Below, piece by piece: positions 16,847-26,049 of a stretch of DNA of 64,000 bases. The stretch's first letter is position 1; each line of letters opens with the position of its first letter. A model generated the notes under the pieces. That model saw only the letters and a program-made list of their open reading frames with translations. It did no database searches and had not been told where the DNA came from. The stretch is taken from positions 1 through 64,000 of the forward strand of contig JAEUHZ010000081.1 of assembly GCA_016795205.1 (NCBI GenBank), written 5' to 3'. The translations under genes were made by a program, and so were the position numbers. Source of the DNA: Planctomycetota bacterium (GTDB lineage Bacteria; Planctomycetota; UBA1135; GCA-002686595).

Positions 16847-19258
16847 ATGCACACACTCGCCACCCTGTTCCTCGCCGCCCTGCCGTGGCCCGCGGCGTTC
16901 GCTCCCGCCGCAGCCCCGTTCCAGGCCCAGGCCGCCGATCCCGAAGGCACGCCCGCTTGGGTGGGCCTCGGGGAGAAGCACGGCGCTCCGCCGGCCGAAC
17001 CTGCGCCGCGTTTCGAAGACCCGCTGCCCGTGCCCTCCGCCAAAGACCGTGGCGGCGACCCGCTCGCGGGTTTGGTCCTGTTCGAGGATGCCGAGTCCGC
17101 GGTGCTGGCCGTGTCCGCGCGCTGGAAGGGACGCTTCGAAGCCGAAGGGGCCACCTTCGTGCCGTACTTCGGCCCGCGCGCGCCGCGCAACGCGCCGCTC
17201 GTGCTGCGCACCAGCGCGATCCAGGCCGGAGCCACCAGCGTGGCGATCGAGCACGAGAGCCTCGAGCGCGCGGGCGACCGCGTGCGCATCGAGCGCGGCG
17301 CCGTGGACGAGCTGTGGCGTCTCGCGCCCGAGGGCGCCGAGCAGATGTTCGTGATCGACGCGCCGGTGGCGCCGGGCGAGCTCGTCGTGCGCGTCGCCTT
17401 CGAGGGTCCCTACGCGGCCGAGCTCGGTCCGGACGGCGTGACGTTCACGGGCGAGCTCGGGCGCCTGCGCTACGGCCGGGCCTTCGCCTTCGACGCCGCG
17501 GGGCGCACGACGGACGTCGCCCAGCGCCTGGCCGACGGCGCGATCGAACTCGTCGTCCCGGCCGCGTTCCTGGCCGCGGCCGCCTACCCGGTGACGATCG
17601 ACCCCCTGCTCTACGTGTTCGGCGTCGACGTGACGGACTTCGAGACCCACCAGGCGGACGTGGCCTACGAGCACGGCAGCGGGCGCTGGGCCTACGTCTT
17701 CACGCGCGTCTGGAGCGCCACCGATGACGACCTCCTCGTGCAGTTCGCCACCGACTCAGGGCTGATCCCCGACTCGCTGCGCGTGATCGACGGCAGCCTG
17801 ACGAGCTGGTCGCGACCGAGCATCGCCAGCAACCGCCAGGTCGCGAACTTCCTGGTCGTCGCCGAGGTCGGCCCGCCCGGAGCGCGCTCGATCCATGGGC
17901 GCTACGTCGACGCATTCACCATGCAGGTCGGCGGATCCATCGCGATCGCGACGGGCGTCTTCGGCGATCGATGGCATCCCACGGTGGGGGGCGATCCGGA
18001 GGGCATCCCGCCGACCGCGTACTGCGTCGCCTGGCAGCGCGAGCTTTCCAGCACGGACCAGGACATCCAAGCGCGGCTCGTCGCGCCGCTCGTCGGCGGC
18101 ACTTCCCATCCGGTGTTCGGCATCGAGACCTCCTCGGCCACGCGCGACCGCTTTCCCCGCATCTCGAAGTCGAACGGCCATGCGCCCTTCATCTCGCAGG
18201 CCTGGACCGTGGTCTGGGAGCGCGACGTCTCGCCCACCGACGGGGACATCCTGGCCGCGCAGATCCGTTGGGACGGGACGATCACGACGCCCAGCTTCGT
18301 GGTGGCTGGGGGCGCGTCGGACGATCGCCGGCCCGCCGCGGCCATGATCGAGGACGAGGCCGGTGGGCCGCGGCACACCCTGCTGACCTGGACGCGTGGC
18401 ATGCCCGACGCCGATCGCAACGTCGTCGCGGCGGCGATCGTCGGCAGCAGCGTGTCGGGTGTGCTCGACGTGTCGGCGGGCAGCCCGCTTCCGCAGTATG
18501 ACGACGCCGAGCCGCGCATCGACGGCGACGGCCGGTTCCACGCCGTCGTGTGGACCAAGCGCGGGCCGTGGGCCGAGCCCGACTCCTGGCTCGCGTGGCT
18601 CGCGGTCAGCGGTGGCGAGCTGCAGCGCGCGGCGGGGACCGAGGTGTCCGGCGGTTCGGTGCTCGCCGAGCGCACGCCGTCGGTCGCCTCGAAGCGCGGG
18701 GGGGGCGCCTGGTCGCGCCGCTTCGCGGTCGCCTTCGAGCGGGTCGAGGGCGGGACGTGCAACGTGCAGGCTGCCGTGCACGAGGCGCCCTTCAGCCTGC
18801 CGCCGGTCCCGTACTGCGCCGGCCTCTCGGTGAGTTGCCCCTGCGGCAACGGCGGGATCGGCGGAGCCGGCTGCGCGAACTCCGTCGATCCCGGCGGTGC
18901 GCTGCTCGCCGGGACCGGGCACGCGCGCGTCGCGGCCGACTCGCTGGCGCTCACCGTCAGCGGCCTGCCGACCACGGCGAGTTGCCTCTTCTTCCAGGGC
19001 TCCGCACAGACCTCCCAGGTGTTCGGCGACGGCTTGCGCTGCGCGGGTGGGATCGTCGTGCGCATCGGCGCCAAGGCCGCCAGCGCTGGCGTGGCGGTCT
19101 ATCCGAGCGCTGCCGATCCGCTGCTCTCCATCCAGGGCGGCGTACCGGCGGGCGGCGCGACGCGACACTACCAGGTCTGGTACCGCAACGCCGCGCCGTA
19201 CTGCACGCCGAGCACGTTCAACCTCTCGAACGCGCTGCGGGTCGTCTGGCTGCCGTAG
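16847..19258 (+). CDS. Secreted protein with shared C-terminal module
   Basis: 803-residue exported protein of unknown function. A signal peptide covers about residues 1-28 (M-H-T-L-A-T-L-F-L-A-A-L, cleavage near A-Q-A). Residues about 30-260 resemble a domain common in large surface proteins of planctomycetes and myxobacteria that ends Y-P-V-T-I-D-P-L-L-Y-V. Residues about 260-650 form strand-rich repeats with many W-x-R, R-F-P-R-I-S and V-V-W-E-R-D segments, propeller-like. The last 140 residues are the same module as in the two genes at the left end: SCPCGN, then LFFQGSAQ, FGDGLRCAGG and YQVWYRNAAPYC. It starts 128 bases from the divergent sigma gene. A strong hairpin follows the stop at 19270-19308. 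Confidence 0.85.
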   Translation: MHTLATLFLAALPWPAAFAPAAAPFQAQAADPEGTPAWVGLGEKHGAPPAEPAPRFEDPLPVPSAKDRGGDPLAGLVLFEDAESAVLAVSARWKGRFEAEGATFVPYFGPRAPRNAPLVLRTSAIQAGATSVAIEHESLERAGDRVRIERGAVDELWRLAPEGAEQMFVIDAPVAPGELVVRVAFEGPYAAELGPDGVTFTGELGRLRYGRAFAFDAAGRTTDVAQRLADGAIELVVPAAFLAAAAYPVTIDPLLYVFGVDVTDFETHQADVAYEHGSGRWAYVFTRVWSATDDDLLVQFATDSGLIPDSLRVIDGSLTSWSRPSIASNRQVANFLVVAEVGPPGARSIHGRYVDAFTMQVGGSIAIATGVFGDRWHPTVGGDPEGIPPTAYCVAWQRELSSTDQDIQARLVAPLVGGTSHPVFGIETSSATRDRFPRISKSNGHAPFISQAWTVVWERDVSPTDGDILAAQIRWDGTITTPSFVVAGGASDDRRPAAAMIEDEAGGPRHTLLTWTRGMPDADRNVVAAAIVGSSVSGVLDVSAGSPLPQYDDAEPRIDGDGRFHAVVWTKRGPWAEPDSWLAWLAVSGGELQRAAGTEVSGGSVLAERTPSVASKRGGGAWSRRFAVAFERVEGGTCNVQAAVHEAPFSLPPVPYCAGLSVSCPCGNGGIGGAGCANSVDPGGALLAGTGHARVAADSLALTVSGLPTTASCLFFQGSAQTSQVFGDGLRCAGGIVVRIGAKAASAGVAVYPSAADPLLSIQGGVPAGGATRHYQVWYRNAAPYCTPSTFNLSNALRVVWLP

Positions 19259-19269
19259 GTCCCCCGTCG

Positions 19270-19308
19270 CCCGCGCGCGCCGTCCGAGAGCGGACCGGCG
19301 CGCGCGGG
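19270..19308 (+). terminator. Strong GC hairpin after 16847-19258
   Basis: Arms 19270-19286 and 19291-19308 pair over 17 bases with one bulged G and an AGAG loop, 11 bases past the stop codon. No U-tract follows, as for other hairpins in this window. Confidence 0.55.
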
Positions 19309-19413
19309 CCGCTCGCCGCCGCCGGCGTGCGAACGGTGCCCGGACCCGTCGCGTGTGTCCCGCGCTACCCTGTGCGGACGCGTGCCGCGCACCCGCACCG
19401 TACCAGAGGAACC

Positions 19414-20007
19414 ATGGTCCGCACCGCATCCACGATGCTCGCGCTCGGCACGAGCGCGCCCGACTTCGCCCTGCCCGACGTCGACGGCAGGATCGTCGCG
19501 CGCGACGACTTCGCTGGGGCTCCGGCGCTGCTCGTCATGTTCCTGTGCAACCACTGCCCGTTCGTGATCCACGTTCGGGAGGGGATCGCGCGCCTCGCGC
19601 GCGAGTACCGCGAGCGCGGCGTCGCGATCGTGGGGATCAACTCCAACGACGCCACGACGCACCCCGAGGACGGGCCGGACAAGATGCAGGCCGAGGCGCG
19701 CGCGGCGGGCTACACGTTCCCGTACCTGTTCGACGCGACCCAGGCCGTCGCCAAGGCTTACCGCGCGGCCTGCACGCCCGACTTCTTCCTCTTCGACCGC
19801 CAGCGCAAGCTCGTCTACCGCGGCCAGCTCGACGGCGCGCGCCCGGGGAACGACGTGCCCGTCACGGGCGCCGACCTGCGCGGCGCGCTCGACGCGCTGC
19901 TCGCGGGACGCGCCGTCTCCGCGCAGCAGCGCGCGAGCCTGGGCTGCAACATCAAGTGGAAGGCCGGGAACGAGCCGGAGTGGTTCCCGCCGCGCGCCGG
20001 CGCCTGA
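19414..20007 (+). CDS. Thioredoxin-fold AhpC/TSA-family protein
   Basis: 197-residue cytoplasmic peroxiredoxin-like protein. It has the thioredoxin-fold start A-P-D-F-A-L-P-D-V-D-G, the redox motif F-L-C-N-H-C-P-F with Cys45 and Cys48, N-S-N-D at about 85, and A-C-T-P-D-F-F-L-F-D with a third cysteine. Proteins with the C-N-H-C-P motif are a widespread family annotated as thioredoxin-family or redoxin proteins; they are likely thiol reductases or peroxidases of unknown partner. AGAGGA lies close to the ATG at 19414. The DUF4375 gene follows after 45 bases and is probably co-transcribed. Confidence 0.88.
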   Translation: MVRTASTMLALGTSAPDFALPDVDGRIVARDDFAGAPALLVMFLCNHCPFVIHVREGIARLAREYRERGVAIVGINSNDATTHPEDGPDKMQAEARAAGYTFPYLFDATQAVAKAYRAACTPDFFLFDRQRKLVYRGQLDGARPGNDVPVTGADLRGALDALLAGRAVSAQQRASLGCNIKWKAGNEPEWFPPRAGA

Positions 20008-20038
20008 CCGGGCGGCGACGTCCCATTGCTCGACGAAG

Positions 20039-20044
20039 AGGAGG
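20039..20044 (+). promoter_or_regulatory. Ribosome-binding site fixing the DUF4375 start
   Basis: A perfect AGGAGG lies eight bases before the ATG at 20053, which favours this start over the TTG at 20026. Confidence 0.75.
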
Positions 20045-20052
20045 GCTTCCGG

Positions 20053-20478
20053 ATGCTCGACGATCCGCTCCTGGACGAGGCCACGAGCCGGGCCTTCGCC
20101 GTGCTCGCTGCGGCCGGCGGAGATCTGGACCGCCTCGATGAGCTCGATCGCACGCTCGTGATCGTGACCAGCGCGCAGGGCCTGATCGACAACGGCGGAC
20201 TGCGCGGGTTCTTCGAGAACGACTTCCCGGGCACGCCGCCCTACGACTCCTTCGTGGCGGCCTATCGTCACGCGGGCGCGGTCGAGGTCGCCGCGGCGAT
20301 CGCGCGGGCCGCCGCGCGCTACCCGTTCCGCGATCCGCACCTGCACGTCGAGCGACGCCGCGACTGGCACGCGGCCTGCGCCGCGCGCGGCGAGCGTCCG
20401 TTCGAGGACCTCGACGTCGTGGCTTGCGGCAACGAGCAGGTCTGGATGGCACTGGCGCGCCTGGCCCGGGGCCGCTGA
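20053..20478 (+). CDS. DUF4375 (DMP19-like) protein
   Basis: 141-residue soluble protein. The centre has the signature of DUF4375/DMP19-like proteins: D-N-G-G-L-R-G-F-F-E-N-D at about 48-59, then a helical stretch with A-Y-R-H-A-G-A-V-E-V-A-A-A-I. The family is found near immunity and toxin-associated genes in some genomes and related DMP19 proteins mimic DNA, but no biochemical role can be claimed here. The protein is acidic at its N-terminus and arginine-rich at its C-terminus. It follows the thioredoxin-like gene by 45 bases. Confidence 0.75.
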   Translation: MLDDPLLDEATSRAFAVLAAAGGDLDRLDELDRTLVIVTSAQGLIDNGGLRGFFENDFPGTPPYDSFVAAYRHAGAVEVAAAIARAAARYPFRDPHLHVERRRDWHAACAARGERPFEDLDVVACGNEQVWMALARLARGR

Positions 20479-20667
20479 CCTGGGCGCGCTGTCGCTGGTC
20501 GTTCGGAGCGCCGCAGCTGCGCTCGCGCCCTTCAGCGCTGGGGACAGGTCGTGCCCGAGCGCTCTTGCTCGCGCGTACCAGCGGGTGCTCCTCCTCGCGG
20601 GCGACGCGTGCCGCCCGCGCCGTGCTCGCTCGCAGCCCGCCCATGCGTGGCCGACGGTACGCGAGCA

Positions 20668-20705
20668 CGGACCGACCGTCGGGCTCGAGCCCGACGGCCG
20701 GTCCG
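20668..20705 (-). terminator. 18-bp hairpin downstream of the NIDO-domain gene
   Basis: Two 18-base arms pair with a single A/C mismatch around a TCGA turn (G-G-G-C / G-C-C-C at the tip). It lies 37 bases past the stop of the minus-strand gene at 20742-22232 and about 190 bases past the plus-strand DUF4375 stop, so it can serve both. No U-tract. A second pair of repeats (TGCTCGCGCGTACC near 20569 and GGTACGCGAGCA near 20657) could form a larger outer stem. Confidence 0.5.
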
Positions 20706-20741
20706 CGCCGTGGTGGCGTCACGGGGCCAGGCCCGTGCGCG

Positions 20742-22232
20742 TCACAACCCGTCGATCGAGAACGGGAACGTCATGTACACGTTGCCCAGGGGGTCCGTGT
20801 ACGTCGCGAGGAACTGGTGGATGCCGTTCATCGTGTCGAACAGCTCGCCGTGCACGAGGAAGCCCGGCAGGACGGTGATGCGCAGGCGCTGCGACCACTG
20901 CTGCGGGTTCGTCGGGAACATCTGCGGGTTGTACATGACCGTCTGCACGGAGAAGTTGATCTGCCCCGTCGACAGATTCGGCACGCGCAGGTTGGGACGA
21001 TCCGTCATGGTCACCGGCCACCACGAGCGCACCGACGTCAGGTGCGTGTGGTAGAGGTGGCCGAAAAGCGTGACGTCGCTGCCCGTGCCGCCCCGGCCCA
21101 CGAGCTGATGGCATTCGGCCGTCTGCACGCACACGCCCAGCGTCGTGCTGGCCGGCGGCTGGAAGTTGTCGGTCGCCACGAAGACGAAGTTCGTGGTCCC
21201 GACTTGATTCAGATCCGGCGTGAACGTGCACGTGATCGAGGCCGGGTTGCCCGGCGTCGGCACGCACACGAGGTTCGGCGTGCCGGAGGTCTCGACGATC
21301 GTCACGGTCTGGTTGGCCTCGGGGCCGATCGCCTGCAGCGAGAACTGCAGCGGCACTCCGGCCGAGGCCATGAGGCAGGCCGACGGCGGGTTCAGGAAGA
21401 TGGGCGGCGTGTTCTGCAGCGTGCCCGTCACGAAGCACTGGCGCGTGTTGTCGAGGAAATCGACCCCATCGGGATTGCCGCCCGGGCCGTCGTAGGCGTT
21501 GCCCGGCTGGTCGAAGCGGCCGATCTGGAAGAAGTTCACGCCGTCACCGGCATTGATCCCGACCGTCGCGGGCGTCCCCCCGAAGCCGTTGACCCCGCCC
21601 GAGGCGGAGCCCGTCGTCCACTGCATGTCGCCGTAGCAGAAGCACACGTTCTGCCCGAGGCCGACGACCGGGTCCGTGCCGTCGCTGATGATGACTTGGA
21701 ACGTGTTCCGCTTGTCCGCGGCCGTGTTGTAGTACCCGACCTGGTCCCAGGTCACCGTGAGTCGGGTCGCCTCGAGCTTGTAGTAGACGACGCCGCTCGC
21801 GGCGTTGCGCGTGTCCACATCGGCCCAGAAGGGCGCGATCATCGGGAAGCCGTTGACCGGAAAGCCCGTCGACGTGAACGTCGAGAACGACGTCCCGAAC
21901 GAGAGATTGCCGTTGTTGTTGATGAAGATCGACGTCTGCGGCGAGCCGAACAGGTCGAAGACGAACGGCAGCGCGATCGCGAGCGTGACATCGTCGTCGT
22001 TGCGCTGGCAGGGATCGCCCGGGTTGGCGGGCCCGCTGCCGCCAAGACCGTCGAAGACGACGACCTGATGCGTCCCGTCGACAGGGATGCAGAGGGCCGA
22101 CGTGTTGCCGGGCGTGCATGCCCCCTCGGTGACGGGTCCCTCTCCCTCGTAGGTCTTCGTGCCTTGTGCGAAGGCGAGCGAGGAGAGCGTGGTGAAGGCG
22201 AGCACACGCGTGAAACTCGATGTGCAGAGCAT
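20742..22232 (-). CDS. Secreted NIDO-domain protein
   Basis: 496-residue exported protein. GAGGA lies seven bases before the ATG at 22232, and the N-terminus is a signal peptide ending S-L-A-F-A-Q at about residue 23. Residues about 60-260 form a nidogen-like NIDO domain: F-V-F-D-L-F-G, I-F-I-N-N-N-G-N-L-S-F-G, I-A-P-F-W-A-D-V-D-T, V-T-W-D-Q-V-G-Y-Y and N-T-F-Q-V-I-I-S-D-G. Residues about 285-370 resemble a bacterial Ig/cadherin-like domain. The last 120 residues (W-W-P-V-T-M-T, L-P-G-F-L-V-H-G, Y-M-T-F-P-F-S-I) are a separate strand-rich module unlike the cysteine module of its neighbours. NIDO proteins are extracellular adhesion or matrix proteins; the partner is unknown. Confidence 0.85.
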   Translation of the reverse strand: MLCTSSFTRVLAFTTLSSLAFAQGTKTYEGEGPVTEGACTPGNTSALCIPVDGTHQVVVFDGLGGSGPANPGDPCQRNDDDVTLAIALPFVFDLFGSPQTSIFINNNGNLSFGTSFSTFTSTGFPVNGFPMIAPFWADVDTRNAASGVVYYKLEATRLTVTWDQVGYYNTAADKRNTFQVIISDGTDPVVGLGQNVCFCYGDMQWTTGSASGGVNGFGGTPATVGINAGDGVNFFQIGRFDQPGNAYDGPGGNPDGVDFLDNTRQCFVTGTLQNTPPIFLNPPSACLMASAGVPLQFSLQAIGPEANQTVTIVETSGTPNLVCVPTPGNPASITCTFTPDLNQVGTTNFVFVATDNFQPPASTTLGVCVQTAECHQLVGRGGTGSDVTLFGHLYHTHLTSVRSWWPVTMTDRPNLRVPNLSTGQINFSVQTVMYNPQMFPTNPQQWSQRLRITVLPGFLVHGELFDTMNGIHQFLATYTDPLGNVYMTFPFSIDGL

Positions 22233-22623
22233 GGGGGAGTCCTCGTGCGGATTGCGTGGGAAAGAGCTGCCGACCCAAAACCGCGGGCTCGGGGGGACAG
22301 CACGTCCGCGATTGCACTCCCGCGGCAAATTGCTGTCTATGCGGCGCAGCCCGATTTCCGCGCTTGAGCGTCGAGCGGCCCGCTCAGCGCGCGGACGCAC
22401 GACAGCTCGATCCGCGGGGGGCGAGACCTCGACGGGGCACTCAATTGGGTAGTTGAGATGCTCTTGCGGGCCCTCCGGAGTCGAATGCGCGGCTCCTGGG
22501 TCCTGGGCGCGTCTCGATCGGCAGCGCGGAGCGCGGATCGACTGGTGAGCCTCGACGCATGTGTGCGGGGCCCGCCAATTGCTGTGCGCAGCGCCCGCGG
22601 GCCGCACGGGCTAGCCTGTCGGC
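22233..22623. other. Divergent intergenic region
   Basis: This 391-base stretch separates the divergent NIDO and CHAT genes and must hold both promoters. I see no gene. A TAGCCT at 22612-22617 sits so close to the GTG at 22624 that, if it is a -10 box, the CHAT mRNA would be almost leaderless. No matching -35 box is clear. Confidence 0.5.
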
Positions 22624-25600
22624 GTGGTCCCCCTGCTCGCAGCTTGGGGCTCGATGGCCCTCGCCTGCAGCGTCGCGCAGGCCCCGATGGAGACGCGCGT
22701 CGTCCCGCTCTCCTCCGTGGAGCACGAGCGCGAGGGCGGCGCATGGGTCGAGTTCGAGAGCGCGGCGACGGGTCGCATCCAGGCCTGGGTCGTGCCCGCG
22801 CGAGTGGCCGTCCGGCTGGCGCTCGAGGGCCGGGAGGCCGCGCAGTGGCTGCGCGCGGAAGGCGCCGGCGTCCCGTTCGTGCGAGGGGACGCGCAACGCG
22901 GCGAGAGCCTGCGAATCCAGGTGCAACTCGCGCCGAGCCCGGACACGACTCCACAGCCGGCCCTGCACCTCGTGCTCGTCGTCGAGGATCCCGCCGCGCG
23001 AGCCGAGGCCGAGGCCCGCACTGCGGCGCTGGACGCGCTCTGGAGCGCGTCGAACTCCGCTGCCGGACTCGAGCGGTTCGATGCCTGGCTCGCCGAGCTC
23101 CACGGCCTGGAGCTCGCGAGCGCACTGTTCGAGGAGCTGATCCGATCGGCCGGCGATGCCGCGCAGGAAGCCGGACTCGTGCACCGTTGGCGGGATCTGC
23201 GCCAGAGGTTGGTCGACGAGTGGTCGCGGACGCGGCCAGGGTTCGATCCTGACCTGCTCGCGGCGCGCCTCGATCTCGCAGCCGCCCACCACGAGCTCGG
23301 CGATCCGCGCGCGGCGCTCGCGATCCACGAGAGCGTGCTGCTCGTCACGGAAGCGGAAGCTCCGCTCCTCAGCGCACTGCGCTCGCGGGCGCGCGTGGGG
23401 CGGGCCAACGCGCGCCACGAGCTGGGCGACCTGCAGGGCGCGCGCGCGGACCTCGAATGGGTCCTGGCACGGCCCGCCGCGGAGACCGGCGCCGAGGTGC
23501 ACTCGAGCGCGCGTGAGAACCTGGCGCGCGTGCTGATCACCGCGGGAGACTTCCCCGCGGCTCGCGAGCTCCTCGAAAGCGTGATCGCGGAGCGGGCGCG
23601 CCGGCTCCCGGTTGATGCCCAGCGCCAGGCTCTGACCCGCGGGAACCTGGCGCTCGCTCTGCGCGGACTGGGCCTGTTGGAGGAGGCCCGCGCGCTCCAG
23701 GAAGGCGTGGACCAGGAGCTGGCGCAGCGCATGCCGGCCAACCACCCGGCGCGGGTCCGCACGCGGCTCGGCTGGGCCATCGCGCTGATCGACCTCGACC
23801 GCATTGGCGAGGCACGCGGCCTGCTGGAGAGGGCGCTGGCCGAGGCTGGGCCGGCGCTCGCGTCGAACTCCGACACGCGGCAGCGCCTGGAGCTCGCGCT
23901 GGCCGTGACGCTCAAGCGGCTGGGCGACCTGCCGGGTGCGCGCGTGCTCGAGGAGCGCGTGGTCGAGGCCTGGAAGCGCACGCTGCCTCCGGCGCACCCC
24001 GATCTGATCGCCGCCCTCGAGAACTTGAGCATCACGCTCGAAGGCCTGGGCGAGCTGGAGGCCGCGCGGGCCCTGGGCGAAGAGGTGCTCGCGGCGCGCG
24101 AGGCCGCGTTGCCGTCCGACCATCCCTGGCTCGCGCAAAGTCGGCTCAACGTCGGCGTCTCGGCCTACGTCGCTGGCGATCTCGATCGGGCCCAGGCGCT
24201 GTTCGAGGCGGCGGTCGCGTCGCTCGAGCGTGTTGCTGCCCCGGACGATCGCCTCCTGGGGAGCGCTCGGGTCAACCTCGCCGTCGTCGCCAAGCACCGT
24301 GGTCGATACGGCTTGGCGGCCGAGGTCGAGCGCCGCGAGCTCGACGCGCGCGAGTCCCTGCTGCCCGCCGACCACCTCGAAGTCCTGCGCATCCGGCACA
24401 ACCTGGCACTGACCCTGGAATGGAACGAAGAGCTCGACGCCGCGCGCACGGAGCTGCGGCTCCTGGCCGCCGGCCTCGTGACGCGCACGCTCTCCGCGAC
24501 GAGCCTCGCACCGCGCGAGATCCTCGAGGTGCTCGGCACCGACGCGCGGCGAGTCGGGCAGATCCTCTCGCTCCTCGATGCCCCCGTTGAAGGCGATCGC
24601 GAACGCGTGGTCCAGCTCGTCGAGACGCGGCGCGCGGCCGCCACCGAGAGCGCGCGCGTCCGCTCCCTCGACGCTTCCGACCTGGAGCTCGCCGCCCTGC
24701 GACAGGCCGCGCTGCGCACGAAATCCGACTTGATCGCCTTCGCCTCGGCCCCGGGGCGGGCGCGCGTCGAAGGCCGCGCGCCGGAGCTGGGTGCACTCGT
24801 CCTGGCACGTGATGAGGCGGAGCGCGCGCTGCGCGCGGCACTCGCGGGGCGTGGCGCCGCCGTCGAGGCCTTCGACGCGCGCGCGGCGGCCGCTCTCCTG
24901 CCCCGGGACGCGGCCGCGGTCCTGTACCTGGTCTACGAGCGCTGGCGGATGCGCCGCGACGGCGTGGGGCACGAGCCGGGACCTCCGCACCTCCTGGCGC
25001 ACGTCGTGCGGCCGGGTCTCGAGCTGCAGCGCATCGAGCTCGGCCCGCTCGAGGTGGTCCGGCGGCTGGCCGCGGCCTGGCGTGACGTGGAGATCGCGGG
25101 TCCCGCACGCGGGTTGGCGGTCCCCACGGCGAGCGCGGCCGAGGAGCGCGAGAGCGTCGGCCGCGAGCTGCGGCGCCTGCTCATCGATCCCGTGCTCGCC
25201 GCGGCCGGCCCGGGCCTGTCCCGCTTGATCGTCTGCGCCGACGACGTGCTCCACGTGCTCCCGCTCGACGCGCTGCCGCTCGACGCAGCGGACTCCGGCC
25301 GAGAGCGCCTCGGCGATCTCTTGGAGGTCAGCGTGCTGCCCTCCCTGGCTCGGTTGCGCGGTGCGCCACCACCCGCGCGATCGAAGCCCAGGCTCGTGGC
25401 GCTCGGCGACGTCCCGTACGCCCCGGAGCTGGCGCTCTCCGCGCTGCCCGCGACGCGCGCGGAGGTCGAGCTGATCGCGGCGCGCTTCGGAGCGCGGCAC
25501 GCGGAGCCGGCGGTCGTGCTGACGGGTGGCGCCGCGACGCGCACGAGGCTCGCCGCGGAGCTCGCGGGAGCGAGCCACGTCCACATCGCGACGCACGGCT

Positions 25601-26049
25601 GGTTCGCGGACGGAGCGGGCGCGACCGAGCGCTTGGCGCCCTGGCTGGAGTGTGGGCTGGCGCTGGCGCCGGTATCCGCGGACGATCCCTCGCACGGAAT
25701 CCTCAGCGCCGAGGAGCTTTCGGGGCTCGACTTCGCCCACTGCGAGCTGGCCGTGCTGTCGGCCTGCGAGACGAACGTCGGTCGCGCGCGGCAGGGTCTT
25801 GGGATCCAGTCCCTGCAGGCCGCGCTGGCCGCGGCGGGGGTGCGCACGTCGATCACCAGCCTGTGGCCGGTGGAGGACCAGGCCGCACAGGAGCTCTTCG
25901 AGGTCTTCTACGAACGCCTGTGGGGCCAAGGCGAGGGCGTCGGGCGGGCGCTGTGGGGGGCGAAACGAACGCTGAGGGAGCGCGGACGCGCGCTCTCGGC
26001 CTGGGCCGGCTGGGTCGTGTGCGGGATCGAGGCCCCGAGCGGCTCCTGA
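22624..26049 (+). CDS. TPR-CHAT caspase-like protein
   Basis: 1141-residue protein with a C-terminal CHAT domain, a caspase-fold cysteine protease family. The likely dyad is His991 in I-A-T-H-G-W-F and Cys1048 in L-S-A-C-E-T. Other CHAT signatures are G-I-L-S-A-E-E-L-S-G-L-D-F, G-L-G-I-Q-S-L-Q-A-A-L-A-A-A-G-V and S-L-W-P-V-E-D. Residues about 130-620 are tetratricopeptide repeats (A-R-x-x-L-E-x-A-L-A, L-N-x-A-V-x-x-K-x-x-G-R-Y units of about 42 residues), a usual partner-recognition part of CHAT proteins. The N-terminus starting at GTG 22624 is hydrophobic (M-V-P-L-L-A-A-W-G-S-M-A-L-A-C) and could be a signal or lipoprotein peptide; without it the protein would be cytoplasmic. No clear effector or substrate gene is adjacent. 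Confidence 0.9.
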   Translation: MVPLLAAWGSMALACSVAQAPMETRVVPLSSVEHEREGGAWVEFESAATGRIQAWVVPARVAVRLALEGREAAQWLRAEGAGVPFVRGDAQRGESLRIQVQLAPSPDTTPQPALHLVLVVEDPAARAEAEARTAALDALWSASNSAAGLERFDAWLAELHGLELASALFEELIRSAGDAAQEAGLVHRWRDLRQRLVDEWSRTRPGFDPDLLAARLDLAAAHHELGDPRAALAIHESVLLVTEAEAPLLSALRSRARVGRANARHELGDLQGARADLEWVLARPAAETGAEVHSSARENLARVLITAGDFPAARELLESVIAERARRLPVDAQRQALTRGNLALALRGLGLLEEARALQEGVDQELAQRMPANHPARVRTRLGWAIALIDLDRIGEARGLLERALAEAGPALASNSDTRQRLELALAVTLKRLGDLPGARVLEERVVEAWKRTLPPAHPDLIAALENLSITLEGLGELEAARALGEEVLAAREAALPSDHPWLAQSRLNVGVSAYVAGDLDRAQALFEAAVASLERVAAPDDRLLGSARVNLAVVAKHRGRYGLAAEVERRELDARESLLPADHLEVLRIRHNLALTLEWNEELDAARTELRLLAAGLVTRTLSATSLAPREILEVLGTDARRVGQILSLLDAPVEGDRERVVQLVETRRAAATESARVRSLDASDLELAALRQAALRTKSDLIAFASAPGRARVEGRAPELGALVLARDEAERALRAALAGRGAAVEAFDARAAAALLPRDAAAVLYLVYERWRMRRDGVGHEPGPPHLLAHVVRPGLELQRIELGPLEVVRRLAAAWRDVEIAGPARGLAVPTASAAEERESVGRELRRLLIDPVLAAAGPGLSRLIVCADDVLHVLPLDALPLDAADSGRERLGDLLEVSVLPSLARLRGAPPPARSKPRLVALGDVPYAPELALSALPATRAEVELIAARFGARHAEPAVVLTGGAATRTRLAAELAGASHVHIATHGWFADGAGATERLAPWLECGLALAPVSADDPSHGILSAEELSGLDFAHCELAVLSACETNVGRARQGLGIQSLQAALAAAGVRTSITSLWPVEDQAAQELFEVFYERLWGQGEGVGRALWGAKRTLRERGRALSAWAGWVVCGIEAPSGS

